Shown here piece by piece: positions 22,937-30,944 of a DNA stretch of 42,710 nucleotides; within the stretch, counting starts at the first letter, position 1, and every line of letters starts with the position of its first letter. The stretch is taken from IMG/VR virus record IMGVR_UViG_3300008448_004691, positions 1-42,710 of that record; one strand, given 5' to 3'. Below the pieces are notes generated by a model. The model was given only the letters and a program-made list of their open reading frames with translations. It had not been told where the DNA came from and searched no databases. This DNA is from a virus. Made by a program: the position numbers and the translations under genes.

Positions 22937-23197
22937 TTACTTAGCCACACTCTCATATAAAGTCTCAACATCATCTTGCTCTTGTTGAACTTCGGTGAAG
23001 TTTTGTTTGTGATAAATCTTTGCAAGTTTGCGAGTGTACTTTTTAGGCAACTCAAATTTATCTTCCACAGTAGTGAGAATATCTTTAATCAAATCACGCT
23101 CGGCTTCAATTCGAGTGAGTGAGTTTGAAATTTCGACAAGTGCATCCAGAATCTTTTTACGGTCCTCTGGAGAGGACGGAACAATCACATTACTCAT
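22937..23197 (-). CDS. dsbA: DsbA-like dsDNA-binding protein (late transcription)
   Basis: An 86-residue helical protein from the ATG at 23197 (GAAGG upstream, 4 bases after the clamp gene); longer starts reach into the clamp gene. Its C-terminal part, LAKIYHKQNFTEV followed by DDVETLYESV, lines up with the C-terminus of T4 DsbA as I remember it (LALYHKDN, VVELYDTV). T4 DsbA binds double-stranded DNA near late promoters and modestly aids late transcription. Here it lies between the clamp and clamp loader, which also serve late transcription. Confidence 0.65.
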   Translation of the reverse strand: MSNVIVPSSPEDRKKILDALVEISNSLTRIEAERDLIKDILTTVEDKFELPKKYTRKLAKIYHKQNFTEVQQEQDDVETLYESVAK

Positions 23198-23201
23198 AAT
23201 A

Positions 23202-23873
23202 TTAACCTTCGTACTTAGAGCCAGCTTCAGTAGCAATCCAATATTCAATTGGGTCTGTCGCATGTTTGAAATGCGAAATACCTTTAGATGAAATCGATAC
23301 ATCATATGTACCAGCAACCATCTTAAGATTTTCTGTATTGAAAATTAATTTAAAGGTTGCACTAGTCTCACCGACTTTGATTGAGAAATTATCTGAATCT
23401 GCATTCTTAACGTCAAGTGCAGAGATAGAGATTTCACTGCCATCACCAACAACCGCAATGTTTGGAAGACCCAAGATGCCAGACAATTTCAATACTTGAT
23501 TCATATCGTCTTTTGTCAGACGAAAATTCACTTCGGCATTGTCGATCTTAATTTCTTTTGCAGGCGGTGCGACAATCATAGACTCATCGGCAAGTCCATA
23601 AGTTGTCTTGGACGTTCCAGACTTGATTGTGATATTATTGTTATCTGTATTGACAACAATCTCAGGGTCTGTCAAAGAACCACACAGAGACAAGAAACGA
23701 TTCAAGTCATAGATGACAAAATCTTTCTCAAAGTTTTCTGTTACTGTAGCTTTGCCGAGTACGTTCTGTCCTTTGGAGATAGTTCGCACGACAGAGCCTT
23801 CTTTAAATTGCATACCAGCATTAATGGTTGCAAAGTTTTTTAGAACATTGATTGTTGATTCACTTAATTTCAT
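23202..23873 (-). CDS. 45: Sliding clamp (T4 gp45)
   Basis: A 223-residue sliding clamp from the ATG at 23873, preceded by AAGGAA; an ATG 15 bases upstream lacks its own site. Patterns such as LSESTINVLKNFATIN, FVIYDLNRFLSLC and the C-terminal ISHFKHATDPIEYWIA are those of gp45. The trimeric ring holds the polymerase on DNA and, bound by gp55, activates late promoters. A host-type promoter lies inside the preceding gene. Confidence 0.95.
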   Translation of the reverse strand: MKLSESTINVLKNFATINAGMQFKEGSVVRTISKGQNVLGKATVTENFEKDFVIYDLNRFLSLCGSLTDPEIVVNTDNNNITIKSGTSKTTYGLADESMIVAPPAKEIKIDNAEVNFRLTKDDMNQVLKLSGILGLPNIAVVGDGSEISISALDVKNADSDNFSIKVGETSATFKLIFNTENLKMVAGTYDVSISSKGISHFKHATDPIEYWIATEAGSKYEG

Positions 23874-24147
23874 TTTGTTTTCCTTCATTCAAGTCATGTA
23901 CGTGTAACATGATTATAGCATAGTGTAAAATTTTTAGCAAGTCTTTACGATTCCGTCCATCCTTCTTGCCATACCTTTGTGCATATTTCAGCACATTCCC
24001 AATACAGAATCCTTCACCGTGGCCACCATCGATGATGAATTCTGTTGCTTGAAATTTATCACGGGAATAATGTTGCCCGTATGTTGCATCAATATAAGAC
24101 TTCAGTTCTTCCAAAGTCTTATCTTCATTATATCGATAGTCTATCAT
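23860..24147 (-). CDS. DUF3310 family protein
   Basis: A 95-residue protein with the DUF3310 pattern: FIIDGGHGEGFCIGNVLKY then AQRYGKKDGRNRKDLLK and a final hydrophobic helix. The family is widespread in phages and sometimes labelled nucleotide-kinase-like, but its biochemical role is unknown to me. It overlaps the glycosyltransferase gene by ATGA and the clamp gene by 14 bases, and its 3' third holds the clamp promoter. Confidence 0.8.
   Translation of the reverse strand: MIDYRYNEDKTLEELKSYIDATYGQHYSRDKFQATEFIIDGGHGEGFCIGNVLKYAQRYGKKDGRNRKDLLKILHYAIIMLHVHDLNEGKQNEIK
23912..23940 (-). promoter_or_regulatory. Sigma70 promoter for the sliding clamp, inside the DUF3310 gene
   Basis: TTGCTA at 23940-23935, 17 bases, TATAAT at 23917-23912 with an extended TGC before the -10. 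The predicted start near 23905 gives a 32-base leader to the clamp ATG. The -35 is weak but the extended -10 compensates. Confidence 0.7.
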
Positions 24148-25004
24148 TTCAAATTTTCAGCCACAGTTCGTTGCATAACATCATTACCAGCAGTAGGTGA
24201 CGCATTAATTGCCGCAAGTGCTTGTAAAGAACCACCAAAGATATAACTGCCAGCATGTTTCAAACGCATCCATGGAAGCAACCACACCTTACCACCAGCT
24301 TTACGCATCCACTGACAGAACATATAATCTTCTGAGAGATAACGTTTTGTATCTGGACAAATAACGCAATCAAAGTAAGCCATGATTTCTCTGCTACCAT
24401 CAAAGTTTGCAGTACGCAAATGATCTGGTTTATAGCTTTGCATTGGGAATGCTTTGTCATATTTTTGAAGTGCTTCACGGGTAATCAACATGAAACCTGT
24501 GCCGCTTTCTTTCACTTCAACTGGCTCATCGATTCGAAACTCAGTTACGCCATCTGCTGGATTGAAAACATAGTCACCAACAAACTCTTCCAATTGATTT
24601 GGATTCTTGTCTGCATATCCTTTGTCAACTGCGATTTTAATCTTCTCCCAAGAAATTGCTTTCTTTGGATATGGACCACAAACAACATCCATGTCATCAC
24701 GGCTTGACGCAAAGTGCATCATCACTAAAACGTCTTGTGGCTCAAAGTGAATATCGCTATCAATAAAAATCATATGGTCATAACCACTACGAACAAACTC
24801 ATCTGTCAAATAATTTCTAGCACGTTGCACTAGTGATTCGTTAAAGATGAAAAACAGTTTAGCCTCGATACCATATTTGGTACAGAGGATCATAAGGTCT
24901 GTAATTGCTTTAGTGTATGCTCCGTGGCATTGTCCACCATACATTGGTGTTGCGACAAAAAGTTTCTTGGTTCTTAGTTTTTGGATATCAAGTTCAAATT
25001 GCAT
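24144..25004 (-). CDS. GT-A family glycosyltransferase
   Basis: A 286-residue glycosyltransferase-like protein. It starts KKLFVATPMYGGQCHGAY, has a DxD-type metal and nucleotide-sugar motif IFIDSDIHF (D82, D84), a CGPYPKK segment and an SEDYMFCQWMRKAGG acceptor-side motif. Without membrane segments it is cytosolic. It may modify phage DNA or host surface sugars; the target is not visible. A strong promoter and AGAG site lie just upstream. Confidence 0.8.
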   Translation of the reverse strand: MQFELDIQKLRTKKLFVATPMYGGQCHGAYTKAITDLMILCTKYGIEAKLFFIFNESLVQRARNYLTDEFVRSGYDHMIFIDSDIHFEPQDVLVMMHFASSRDDMDVVCGPYPKKAISWEKIKIAVDKGYADKNPNQLEEFVGDYVFNPADGVTEFRIDEPVEVKESGTGFMLITREALQKYDKAFPMQSYKPDHLRTANFDGSREIMAYFDCVICPDTKRYLSEDYMFCQWMRKAGGKVWLLPWMRLKHAGSYIFGGSLQALAAINASPTAGNDVMQRTVAENLK

Positions 25005-25036
25005 AATCTCTCCATGTTAATAAAAATTATCTCACT

Positions 25037-25065
25037 ATTATATATAAAAAAAGAGGCTACGTCAA
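25037..25065 (-). promoter_or_regulatory. Sigma70 promoter with its -35 box in a terminator loop
   Basis: TTGACG at 25065-25060, 17 bases, TATAAT at 25042-25037. The TTGAC of the -35 is exactly the loop of the terminator at 25046-25074, and the spacer holds its descending stem and U-run. It drives the glycosyltransferase gene, start near 25030. Confidence 0.8.
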
Positions 25066-25074
25066 GTAGCCTCT
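25046..25074 (-). terminator. Rho-independent terminator of the CobS-like gene
   Basis: AGAGGCTAC, loop TTGAC, GTAGCCTCT, then a run of T on the minus strand: a 9-bp perfect stem with strong U-tract, 22 bases after the stop of the CobS-like gene. Confidence 0.92.
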
Positions 25075-25095
25075 AAGGCATTACTGCCAGGAGAT

Positions 25096-26283
25096 TTAGA
25101 ACGGTACTTCATCAACTGCTGGCGCAGGAGTCACTTCCGCAGTAGGGTCGATGCCAGCATCAATCTTGGTATACAAATCAAGGAATGATGTTTTGGTTTC
25201 TGCATCAAAGCGGTTGATACAGTACTTGATTGCTTCCATCTTATCATTGAAGATAGTGTATGCTTCGGCAATGTGAGACAAACGGCGAGTGGAAATCAAT
25301 TCATCGATAGCGCCTTCTTCGAAAGTCTTACGGATGATATCAGCCCACTTCACAAGATTTTCTGCAAATGCTTTGTCATCGATACCGAGACTGGTAAACA
25401 ACTTAGTCAAAATCTTTGTTTCAACTTTAGTGTCAGGATATTCCTGTTCAACCGTAATTGGAAAACGCTCAAGGAACGCATCATCAAGAATCGTAGCGGC
25501 CATGTAGCGACCAGACTCATCACCTTTACCTTTAGTATTGGCAGTAGCGATAACGTTGAAACCCGTAACTGGTTCAACAAATTCACCAGTCTTCTTAACG
25601 AACAAACCTTTGCCTTCAAGTACACCTTGCAAGCACATTAGTTTATTTGAACCACGATCAATTTCATCAAGAATCAAAACGGCACCAGACTTCATTGCTT
25701 GAACAACTGGACCATCAAACCACTTTGTCTCTCCGTCAATCAAACGGAAGCCACCAATCAAATCGTCTTCATCAGTCTCAGGTGAAATATTCACACGGAG
25801 ACATTCCGTTTTCAATTGGGCACAGGCTTGTTCGACCATGAAAGTCTTGCCGTTACCAGAGAGACCAGAAACGAATACTGGATAAAATTTCTTTGATGCA
25901 ACAATGCGTTTCATGTTGTCAAAGAATCCAAAAGGAACATACAATGAATTCACTTTAGGAATAATTGCACCTTCTTGCATACGTGCAACGGAGGACATTT
26001 TTGCTACTGCCTTTGCAACAGGAGCCATGATAGGTTGTGTAATTGGCATAGCAGAAACTGGATCGGATTTGACTAGTGCAAGACCAGCCATGTTAACATT
26101 AAATTCTTGGAGGGGCAATTCGTATTTGCCACGACCACAACGGTACTGGTCGGCTTCGAGCCAGAAGTGGCGCTTGCTACCAAGTTCTTCAGAAAGTGTC
26201 ACCAATTGCTGGCGGGTCACAACGGCACCGAAACGTTTAGCGGCTTCGGTAACGAATGTAGCCTTTTCACTTTGCGTAATCAT
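25096..26283 (-). CDS. cobS: CobS-like MoxR-type AAA+ ATPase
   Basis: A 395-residue AAA+ protein. An N-terminal domain (1-110) precedes the motor with Walker A GLSGNGKT (140-147), Walker B LILDEIDRG and sensor VIATANTKGKGD, with the layout of CobS/MoxR ATPases. It is annotated as cobaltochelatase subunit CobS in cyanophages, but no CobN or other B12 gene is here. Its neighbour at 26386-28578 carries a vWA domain, the usual MoxR partner. Together they may remodel protein complexes. It has its own promoter and terminator. Confidence 0.88.
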   Translation of the reverse strand: MITQSEKATFVTEAAKRFGAVVTRQQLVTLSEELGSKRHFWLEADQYRCGRGKYELPLQEFNVNMAGLALVKSDPVSAMPITQPIMAPVAKAVAKMSSVARMQEGAIIPKVNSLYVPFGFFDNMKRIVASKKFYPVFVSGLSGNGKTFMVEQACAQLKTECLRVNISPETDEDDLIGGFRLIDGETKWFDGPVVQAMKSGAVLILDEIDRGSNKLMCLQGVLEGKGLFVKKTGEFVEPVTGFNVIATANTKGKGDESGRYMAATILDDAFLERFPITVEQEYPDTKVETKILTKLFTSLGIDDKAFAENLVKWADIIRKTFEEGAIDELISTRRLSHIAEAYTIFNDKMEAIKYCINRFDAETKTSFLDLYTKIDAGIDPTAEVTPAPAVDEVPF

Positions 26284-26317
26284 AATATAATTGCCTTTCA
26301 GTTAAAAATCAATTTCA

Positions 26318-26330
26318 ATACTAGTAGTAT
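26318..26330. promoter_or_regulatory. Operator-like inverted repeat at the CobS promoter
   Basis: ATACTA-x-TAGTAT, a perfect 6-bp inverted repeat around one base, overlaps the -10 box and the start region of the promoter. A regulator dimer here would block transcription. The short arms in AT-rich DNA keep this tentative. Confidence 0.45.
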
Positions 26331-26354
26331 AACAGAGTATTTATGGTAAGTCAA
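26326..26354 (-). promoter_or_regulatory. Sigma70 promoter for the CobS-like gene
   Basis: TTGACT at 26354-26349, 17 bases, TATACT at 26331-26326: one mismatch in each box. The predicted start near 26319 gives a leader of about 36 bases. Confidence 0.8.
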
Positions 26355-26362
26355 GGGATGTT

Positions 26363-26389
26363 TTGATTGTTGTTTTTATACAACATCAA
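26363..26389 (-). other. Hairpin at the end of the vWA gene
   Basis: TTGAT-GTTGT, loop ATAAAA, ACAAC-A-ATCAA forms a 10-bp stem with one bulged A, overlapping the stop codon. No U-run follows on the minus strand, so it is an mRNA 3' stabiliser or a weak terminator at best. Confidence 0.4.
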
Positions 26390-28578
26390 GCAATTTCCTT
26401 GATTACCTTAGAGAGAAGAACACGGTTTGTCAAACGGTTTTGGTTCATTTTCATAAATGCGCCTTTCAACTTACGTGCGGAAACATCTTTAGCTTCACCA
26501 AGAATGTCACTTAGCGAATCATCATCGGTAGACAAATCTTCACCACCAGGGATCAGGAAGTACTCAGAGTATCCATATCCATTGACAGAGAAAAACTTTT
26601 CATTACGAAATTGTTTGTATCCATCATCAGTCATTATCATATTGAAACGTGACATTGCATTTTGGAAGTAACGTCTGCTTTTTGGCAAGATATAGAATCC
26701 AATCAAATTGCAACCAGTACGATCCTTTAGAATTTGCAATAACGTTGGCGTTACACCTTTGTCACTCACACGATAATTCTTTGCGGAATCTTTGTCTTCA
26801 ATATAAGATACTGAACGATAGTCAGACGGTCCGATACGGGTTGAACGATTATCACCAGATGAAGTCCACATTGTACTGCTGTCTTCTCCGTCTGTTAAAA
26901 AGATAACATTCACAATTTCAGACCGAGTACGTTTACGAAAATCATTCACTACATTAGATGCGACTTGAATTGTTGCATTCAATGGAGTACCACCAAGACC
27001 CATACCTTCTTTGATATAACTTGATTTGTAATTTCTACGATAACTTGTGTAAGGCTTGTATGCATCGGCAACGTTCAACAAATCATTTGCAAATTTGCGA
27101 TACGTTTGATTTTTCATACTGCTAGACAAAATATTCATCAAAGAAAAATAGTCAATGTCTAATTGATTAGGTTCCATATCAATAGATTGATTTGGTCTGT
27201 CTATCAAATTCTTTCTATACTCAGTACTGAATGCATAAACATCAAAAGGAATATTCACTTTGCGGCAGAAGGTTGTCATTGTAATCAACTGTTCGATTGT
27301 GCCAGACATATTGTCTACCATAGAACCAGACCAGTCAATGAACATCACAATGCCGTGATTCTTACCTTGTGCAACTGCACCGATCTTGCGGAAGATATCA
27401 TCATTGAATTTGTAAGTGTGCAATTTGTTGGTGTCAAGTGTACCAGTATCGGAGACTGTTACACGGCGCAACTCGGCCGCTTTCTTTTTCATTTCGAATT
27501 CTTTTACAAGATAAGCAATTGGATTCTTATTCTTGGCTTCAAATTTCATTAGCAAAGTAGAATCATAACGCTCATGCGCTTCCAATTCTTCATTATCAAA
27601 GAATGATTCATCAAAGAATTTCAACTCTTTAAAAGGAATAATATAATTCTTTAAATCGATTTTCTTTTGACTAGCAATCTTACCAACATTAATTTCTTTT
27701 GTTTCTGCAAGACCTTTTAATGCTTGCTGAAATTTTTCATCCGTTACAGATTTAACTTCATCACCATACACCTTTAATTCGTTAGGCATTGCCTGTTCGA
27801 ATGTTGGCGTATTAGAATAGCCATTGTCGAATTGATCTTCAGATTCGAAATCTTCATCACCGTCATCGGAGCCATTGGAATCATAATCATTTGGATTTTT
27901 GTCTTCATAGTCTTCAGTATCATCACCACCGAAAATATCATCACCAAAATCTTCATCATCGAATTCGCCATTCTCTTTGCGCTTTTCGAATTCTTCTTTA
28001 GCCTCTTGACGTTTTTGGTCTAACTCTGCTTTGCAAAATGCATACAAACGTTCGGTGATATCTTTCACTTGTTCAAACGAATCTGCTTTTTCAACTTCGT
28101 TGACGTATGACATTTCTTCGGCATTGAATTTGATACCTGCAATAGCACCAAGTTTAAAATGCAAATTGATTCTATCAATCAACATCATTGCATTTACATC
28201 TTGACCTTTGATGCCAAAGAAATCACGTTCAGTAAATTGACGATAAGCAATAGCCATTGGTTTACGCAAACCAGGATATCTGTCTTTCATTCTACGTTCG
28301 ACCCTTGCATCTTCAACCACATTCAGGAATGTAGAAAATGCAGAACCGCCAGCCTTTGCAGACTCAACGTATGATTGTGGTGTGTCTAATGCGTGACCCA
28401 CTTCATGCCCGACCAAAAGGTCTGTCATTTCAGGTGTGGTGTCATTCATAATGGGAAGAGTAAGACGGCGATTAACGATATCGAATGATGCAGTTTGCAC
28501 CTTGCGATACTCTACCGAAATATTCTCTGTAGCAAGTAACTTTGCTAGAGTGGATTTTGAAATTTGTGTATTAAGCAT
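26386..28578 (-). CDS. HExxH metallopeptidase fused to a CobT-like vWA domain
   Basis: A 730-residue protein in three parts. Residues 1-190: peptidase-like domain with GHEVGH (H58, E59, H62) and a downstream VVEDARVERR in which E89 could be the third zinc ligand. Residues 200-260: very acidic linker. Residues about 390-640: vWA domain with complete MIDAS DWSGS (D415, S417, S419) and FLTDGED later. vWA proteins of this kind work with MoxR/CobS ATPases such as the next gene. The start lies at or just after the predicted transcription start, and no ribosome-binding site is seen. The annotation CobT is possible, but the peptidase motif argues for protein processing. Confidence 0.8.
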   Translation of the reverse strand: MLNTQISKSTLAKLLATENISVEYRKVQTASFDIVNRRLTLPIMNDTTPEMTDLLVGHEVGHALDTPQSYVESAKAGGSAFSTFLNVVEDARVERRMKDRYPGLRKPMAIAYRQFTERDFFGIKGQDVNAMMLIDRINLHFKLGAIAGIKFNAEEMSYVNEVEKADSFEQVKDITERLYAFCKAELDQKRQEAKEEFEKRKENGEFDDEDFGDDIFGGDDTEDYEDKNPNDYDSNGSDDGDEDFESEDQFDNGYSNTPTFEQAMPNELKVYGDEVKSVTDEKFQQALKGLAETKEINVGKIASQKKIDLKNYIIPFKELKFFDESFFDNEELEAHERYDSTLLMKFEAKNKNPIAYLVKEFEMKKKAAELRRVTVSDTGTLDTNKLHTYKFNDDIFRKIGAVAQGKNHGIVMFIDWSGSMVDNMSGTIEQLITMTTFCRKVNIPFDVYAFSTEYRKNLIDRPNQSIDMEPNQLDIDYFSLMNILSSSMKNQTYRKFANDLLNVADAYKPYTSYRRNYKSSYIKEGMGLGGTPLNATIQVASNVVNDFRKRTRSEIVNVIFLTDGEDSSTMWTSSGDNRSTRIGPSDYRSVSYIEDKDSAKNYRVSDKGVTPTLLQILKDRTGCNLIGFYILPKSRRYFQNAMSRFNMIMTDDGYKQFRNEKFFSVNGYGYSEYFLIPGGEDLSTDDDSLSDILGEAKDVSARKLKGAFMKMNQNRLTNRVLLSKVIKEIA

Positions 28579-28584
28579 GTATGT

Positions 28585-28613
28585 ATCTTAACTCAGTCTC
28601 GAATAAATGTCAA
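28585..28613 (-). promoter_or_regulatory. Sigma70 promoter for the vWA gene
   Basis: TTGACA at 28613-28608, 17 bases, TAAGAT at 28590-28585. The -35 box contains the TGA stop of the upstream gene. The start would fall at about 28578, the A of the ATG, so the mRNA may be leaderless. Confidence 0.65.
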
Positions 28614-29212
28614 GCGGTTTCTGCAACAGGTTGTTGTACCATGGCAACAGTCTTGGGACGGATGATAACTGTCTGTGGCACTTCAATGTCGTTTTGTTTA
28701 TAGTAGCGGTGCATTTTTACTGTAGCGGTAATGGTTGCTGTTTCACCTTCGGCAGGGAAATCTGCATTGCCGCTGAATACAATTACATTGCCGTCGGCAT
28801 CTTCACAGATACGGAGAAGACTAGTGCCAGAATCAGCCCAGTAAAATTTAGGGCGATCAACGACAATTGCTTTTTTAACTGTTAGAGTAACAGTAATCTT
28901 TTTCTTTTCGGTGCCAACGAATGTACGGGTTGCGTTTTTCTCTGCCGCTTGTGCAATCCATTGTGCTTTACGTTCTGCCATGGTGGCAATTGATTTGCGT
29001 ACAGCAAGGACTTGTTTTTCTGTTAACTTGCCGTAACTGTTTAACGAACCAAGAAGGTTTGCATAGAATGAATTCTTTTCAGAATTAGAAATGAGGAATT
29101 GAACGATATCGCCTGCATCGGGATACGTTTTGTAAAACGTTTTGGTGGCATTGTTTATGATGTTCCGCTTGATAGCGGCTTCATATGCGGCAGGATGTTC
29201 AACGTATGACAT
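28610..29212 (-). CDS. Putative OB-fold nucleic-acid-binding protein
   Basis: A 200-residue protein with AGAGG before its ATG. Residues 1-95 are helical. Residues about 100-190 form a beta-rich domain (KKKITVTLTVKKAIVV, GNVIVFSGN, EGETATITATVKMH) ending in PQTVIIRPK. The pattern G-T-ATVK-H, then QT-I-RPK, recurs in phage helicase/primase-linked OB-fold domains (from memory). It may bind single-stranded DNA or RNA. It has its own strong promoter. Confidence 0.55.
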   Translation of the reverse strand: MSYVEHPAAYEAAIKRNIINNATKTFYKTYPDAGDIVQFLISNSEKNSFYANLLGSLNSYGKLTEKQVLAVRKSIATMAERKAQWIAQAAEKNATRTFVGTEKKKITVTLTVKKAIVVDRPKFYWADSGTSLLRICEDADGNVIVFSGNADFPAEGETATITATVKMHRYYKQNDIEVPQTVIIRPKTVAMVQQPVAETA

Positions 29213-29369
29213 AAATTCCTCTGTAATCTCAATCTATATATAGAGTATAGCATAGTAGGAATGAATGTCAACGATTATTTGACGTACTGTTGCATCAAAA
29301 CAACATATTTGTGCAAAATAAAGGGCTTTTCCTTAAAAACACAGCAAAAAACCCTTTAAAATCAACAAG
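29213..29369 (-). other. Intergenic region with promoter and AT-rich hairpin
   Basis: This 157-base gap contains the promoter at 29244-29271, a 5-bp hairpin (TGTTG/CAACA) near 29290-29308, and an imperfect inverted repeat just after the methyltransferase stop (AAAGGG near 29354 with CCCTTT near 29325 and inner T/A runs) that may end transcription. No further gene is seen. Confidence 0.5.
29244..29271 (-). promoter_or_regulatory. Strong extended -10 sigma70 promoter
   Basis: TTGACA at 29271-29266, 16 bases, TATACT at 29249-29244 with TGC directly before the -10. It drives the OB-fold-like gene. A CTATATATAG palindrome covers the predicted start. Confidence 0.85.
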
Positions 29370-30944
29370 TTACGGCTTGTAAAAAACAAAAATCGGTTCA
29401 TACTTCAACCACATCCCGTTTACTTTGCAGAAATTCTTTGCTTTTGGCAAACCAGTGTCAGGGTCGATACGATTGCCGCCTGGCATTTGTGCTAGTGCCA
29501 TCTTAACCACACCTTTGAATTGCATACCGAGTGATTCCAAAATGTCTTTGCTATCTTTTTCAAGTGGCAACATGTCAGCACCAAACTTAGCATCAGCAAT
29601 ATTCCAAAGTAAGTATCTGTCATTACGCAAATACTCAACAGCAGTCTCTAGCGTTGGACGCAAGAAACCTTCACGCCATGCATCATAGCCAGTAAACTTT
29701 TTATATGATTGCGTTGGGTCTTCACTATACGCTTCCTTAGCAAAGTAAGGAGGGCTAGTGAACACCATATCTAATTCGCCCTTGTACTTTTGGAACGAAC
29801 TATCATCTCGGACAACTTCAGAACCAAGTTGAAAAACTTCGTAAGTGTTTGACTGTTCGAACAAAACTCCTTCGTTCTTTGCGGAGTTATAGAACTCAGC
29901 CAAGTCGGCATATTTAGTACTAGGACTGCCGCTATCGCTAACAATGCTGTGATCGGTATTAGGATCAGTACCCACATAGTGTAAAGGAAGAGAAGTGCGA
30001 GAAGCCATAGCACCCAAAATACGCCCACCCCAACCAGAAGAGGGATCGTAAACAACAATTCTGTCTTGGTTCTTAACGTGTCTAGTAAATTTTTCATAAA
30101 GAAGTTTTGCAGTCAAAGGTGGGAAGTTAACAGCATATTGGCACCACGATACACGAAATGCTTTCAAGCCAACAGGAAAAATCTTTTGTCCGTACTTGTA
30201 CATACGCAGACGATACTTCTTCTGGTCATGCGACTTTATGTTCATTGTAGACTTAGATGGAATTGTCTCTAGAATTTCTTGCGTCACTTCAAGATACTTT
30301 ACGCCCTTGAGTTGTTCATTGTAACCACTATACTCTTCATCATCATCACGACTCTCTACCCAATAGTCATAACCATACTGACGAATGTTGTTCTCTTCAA
30401 ACCAACGAACAAAATCATCGCCATTCTTAAACTTCACATTATAAGAACCAACGTTGATAATCTCATTGACTTTAACAGTATTTGAATATGCATAGAACGA
30501 ATCACGTTTGAAGTGTCGCTTAGAATACTTCAAAGTCTTCTCAAGCAATTCATCTTTCAGAAAGTGGTCATAGATTGAAAGCCCATCGTCATTCTTAGTG
30601 TAGTTGATACGTGTCTTCATCATGGTTGGAAACCATTGATTAGCGGCATTGCCAACTACGCTAGTGTTTCGAATTACATCTTTCTCACCAGTTAATTCGT
30701 CAACGTGTTCAAACTCATGCACAGAGAATCCATACATCTCTTTGAATTGTTTTTTGATTGCATCTTCACTCCAACCAACTCTTGGTGGTTGACCCATAGT
30801 GTCCCATGAGTGTACAACTGCTTTACGCAAATCAATAAACCATTGACGAAATTCGTCTTCAGTCATCCATTGCACTTCTTCAAATGTCTTGTTTGTTTCG
30901 TGGTTCAATAACCAATCGTTACGTTCATAAAAATGTTTTGTCAT
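29370..30944 (-). CDS. DNA methyltransferase-like protein (N4/N6 type)
   Basis: A 524-residue protein from the ATG at 30944, which overlaps the stop of the deaminase gene (ATGA); a start at 30971 is less likely. Residues about 300-307 DPSSGWGG form the AdoMet-binding motif I, and TSPPYF at 396-401 is the catalytic (D/S)PPY motif of amino-methyltransferases. A large N-terminal part (1-290) without known motifs may recognise the DNA. It probably methylates adenine or cytosine amino groups for self-protection; there is no restriction partner nearby. Confidence 0.75.
   Translation of the reverse strand: MTKHFYERNDWLLNHETNKTFEEVQWMTEDEFRQWFIDLRKAVVHSWDTMGQPPRVGWSEDAIKKQFKEMYGFSVHEFEHVDELTGEKDVIRNTSVVGNAANQWFPTMMKTRINYTKNDDGLSIYDHFLKDELLEKTLKYSKRHFKRDSFYAYSNTVKVNEIINVGSYNVKFKNGDDFVRWFEENNIRQYGYDYWVESRDDDEEYSGYNEQLKGVKYLEVTQEILETIPSKSTMNIKSHDQKKYRLRMYKYGQKIFPVGLKAFRVSWCQYAVNFPPLTAKLLYEKFTRHVKNQDRIVVYDPSSGWGGRILGAMASRTSLPLHYVGTDPNTDHSIVSDSGSPSTKYADLAEFYNSAKNEGVLFEQSNTYEVFQLGSEVVRDDSSFQKYKGELDMVFTSPPYFAKEAYSEDPTQSYKKFTGYDAWREGFLRPTLETAVEYLRNDRYLLWNIADAKFGADMLPLEKDSKDILESLGMQFKGVVKMALAQMPGGNRIDPDTGLPKAKNFCKVNGMWLKYEPIFVFYKP

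Noticed and set aside
24144-25004. The glycosyltransferase as a T4-type DNA glucosyltransferase
   Set aside because: Motifs are of a general GT-A family and nothing points to modified cytosine; no hydroxymethylase is in the window.
26338-26345. CATAAATA near the CobS promoter as a further late promoter
   Set aside because: It is a one-mismatch match lying in the spacer of a good sigma70 promoter; too weak to call alone.
30670-30740. HEFEH in the methyltransferase N-terminus as a zinc-peptidase motif
   Set aside because: No supporting third ligand or fold context, and a charged residue replaces the usual hydrophobic position.
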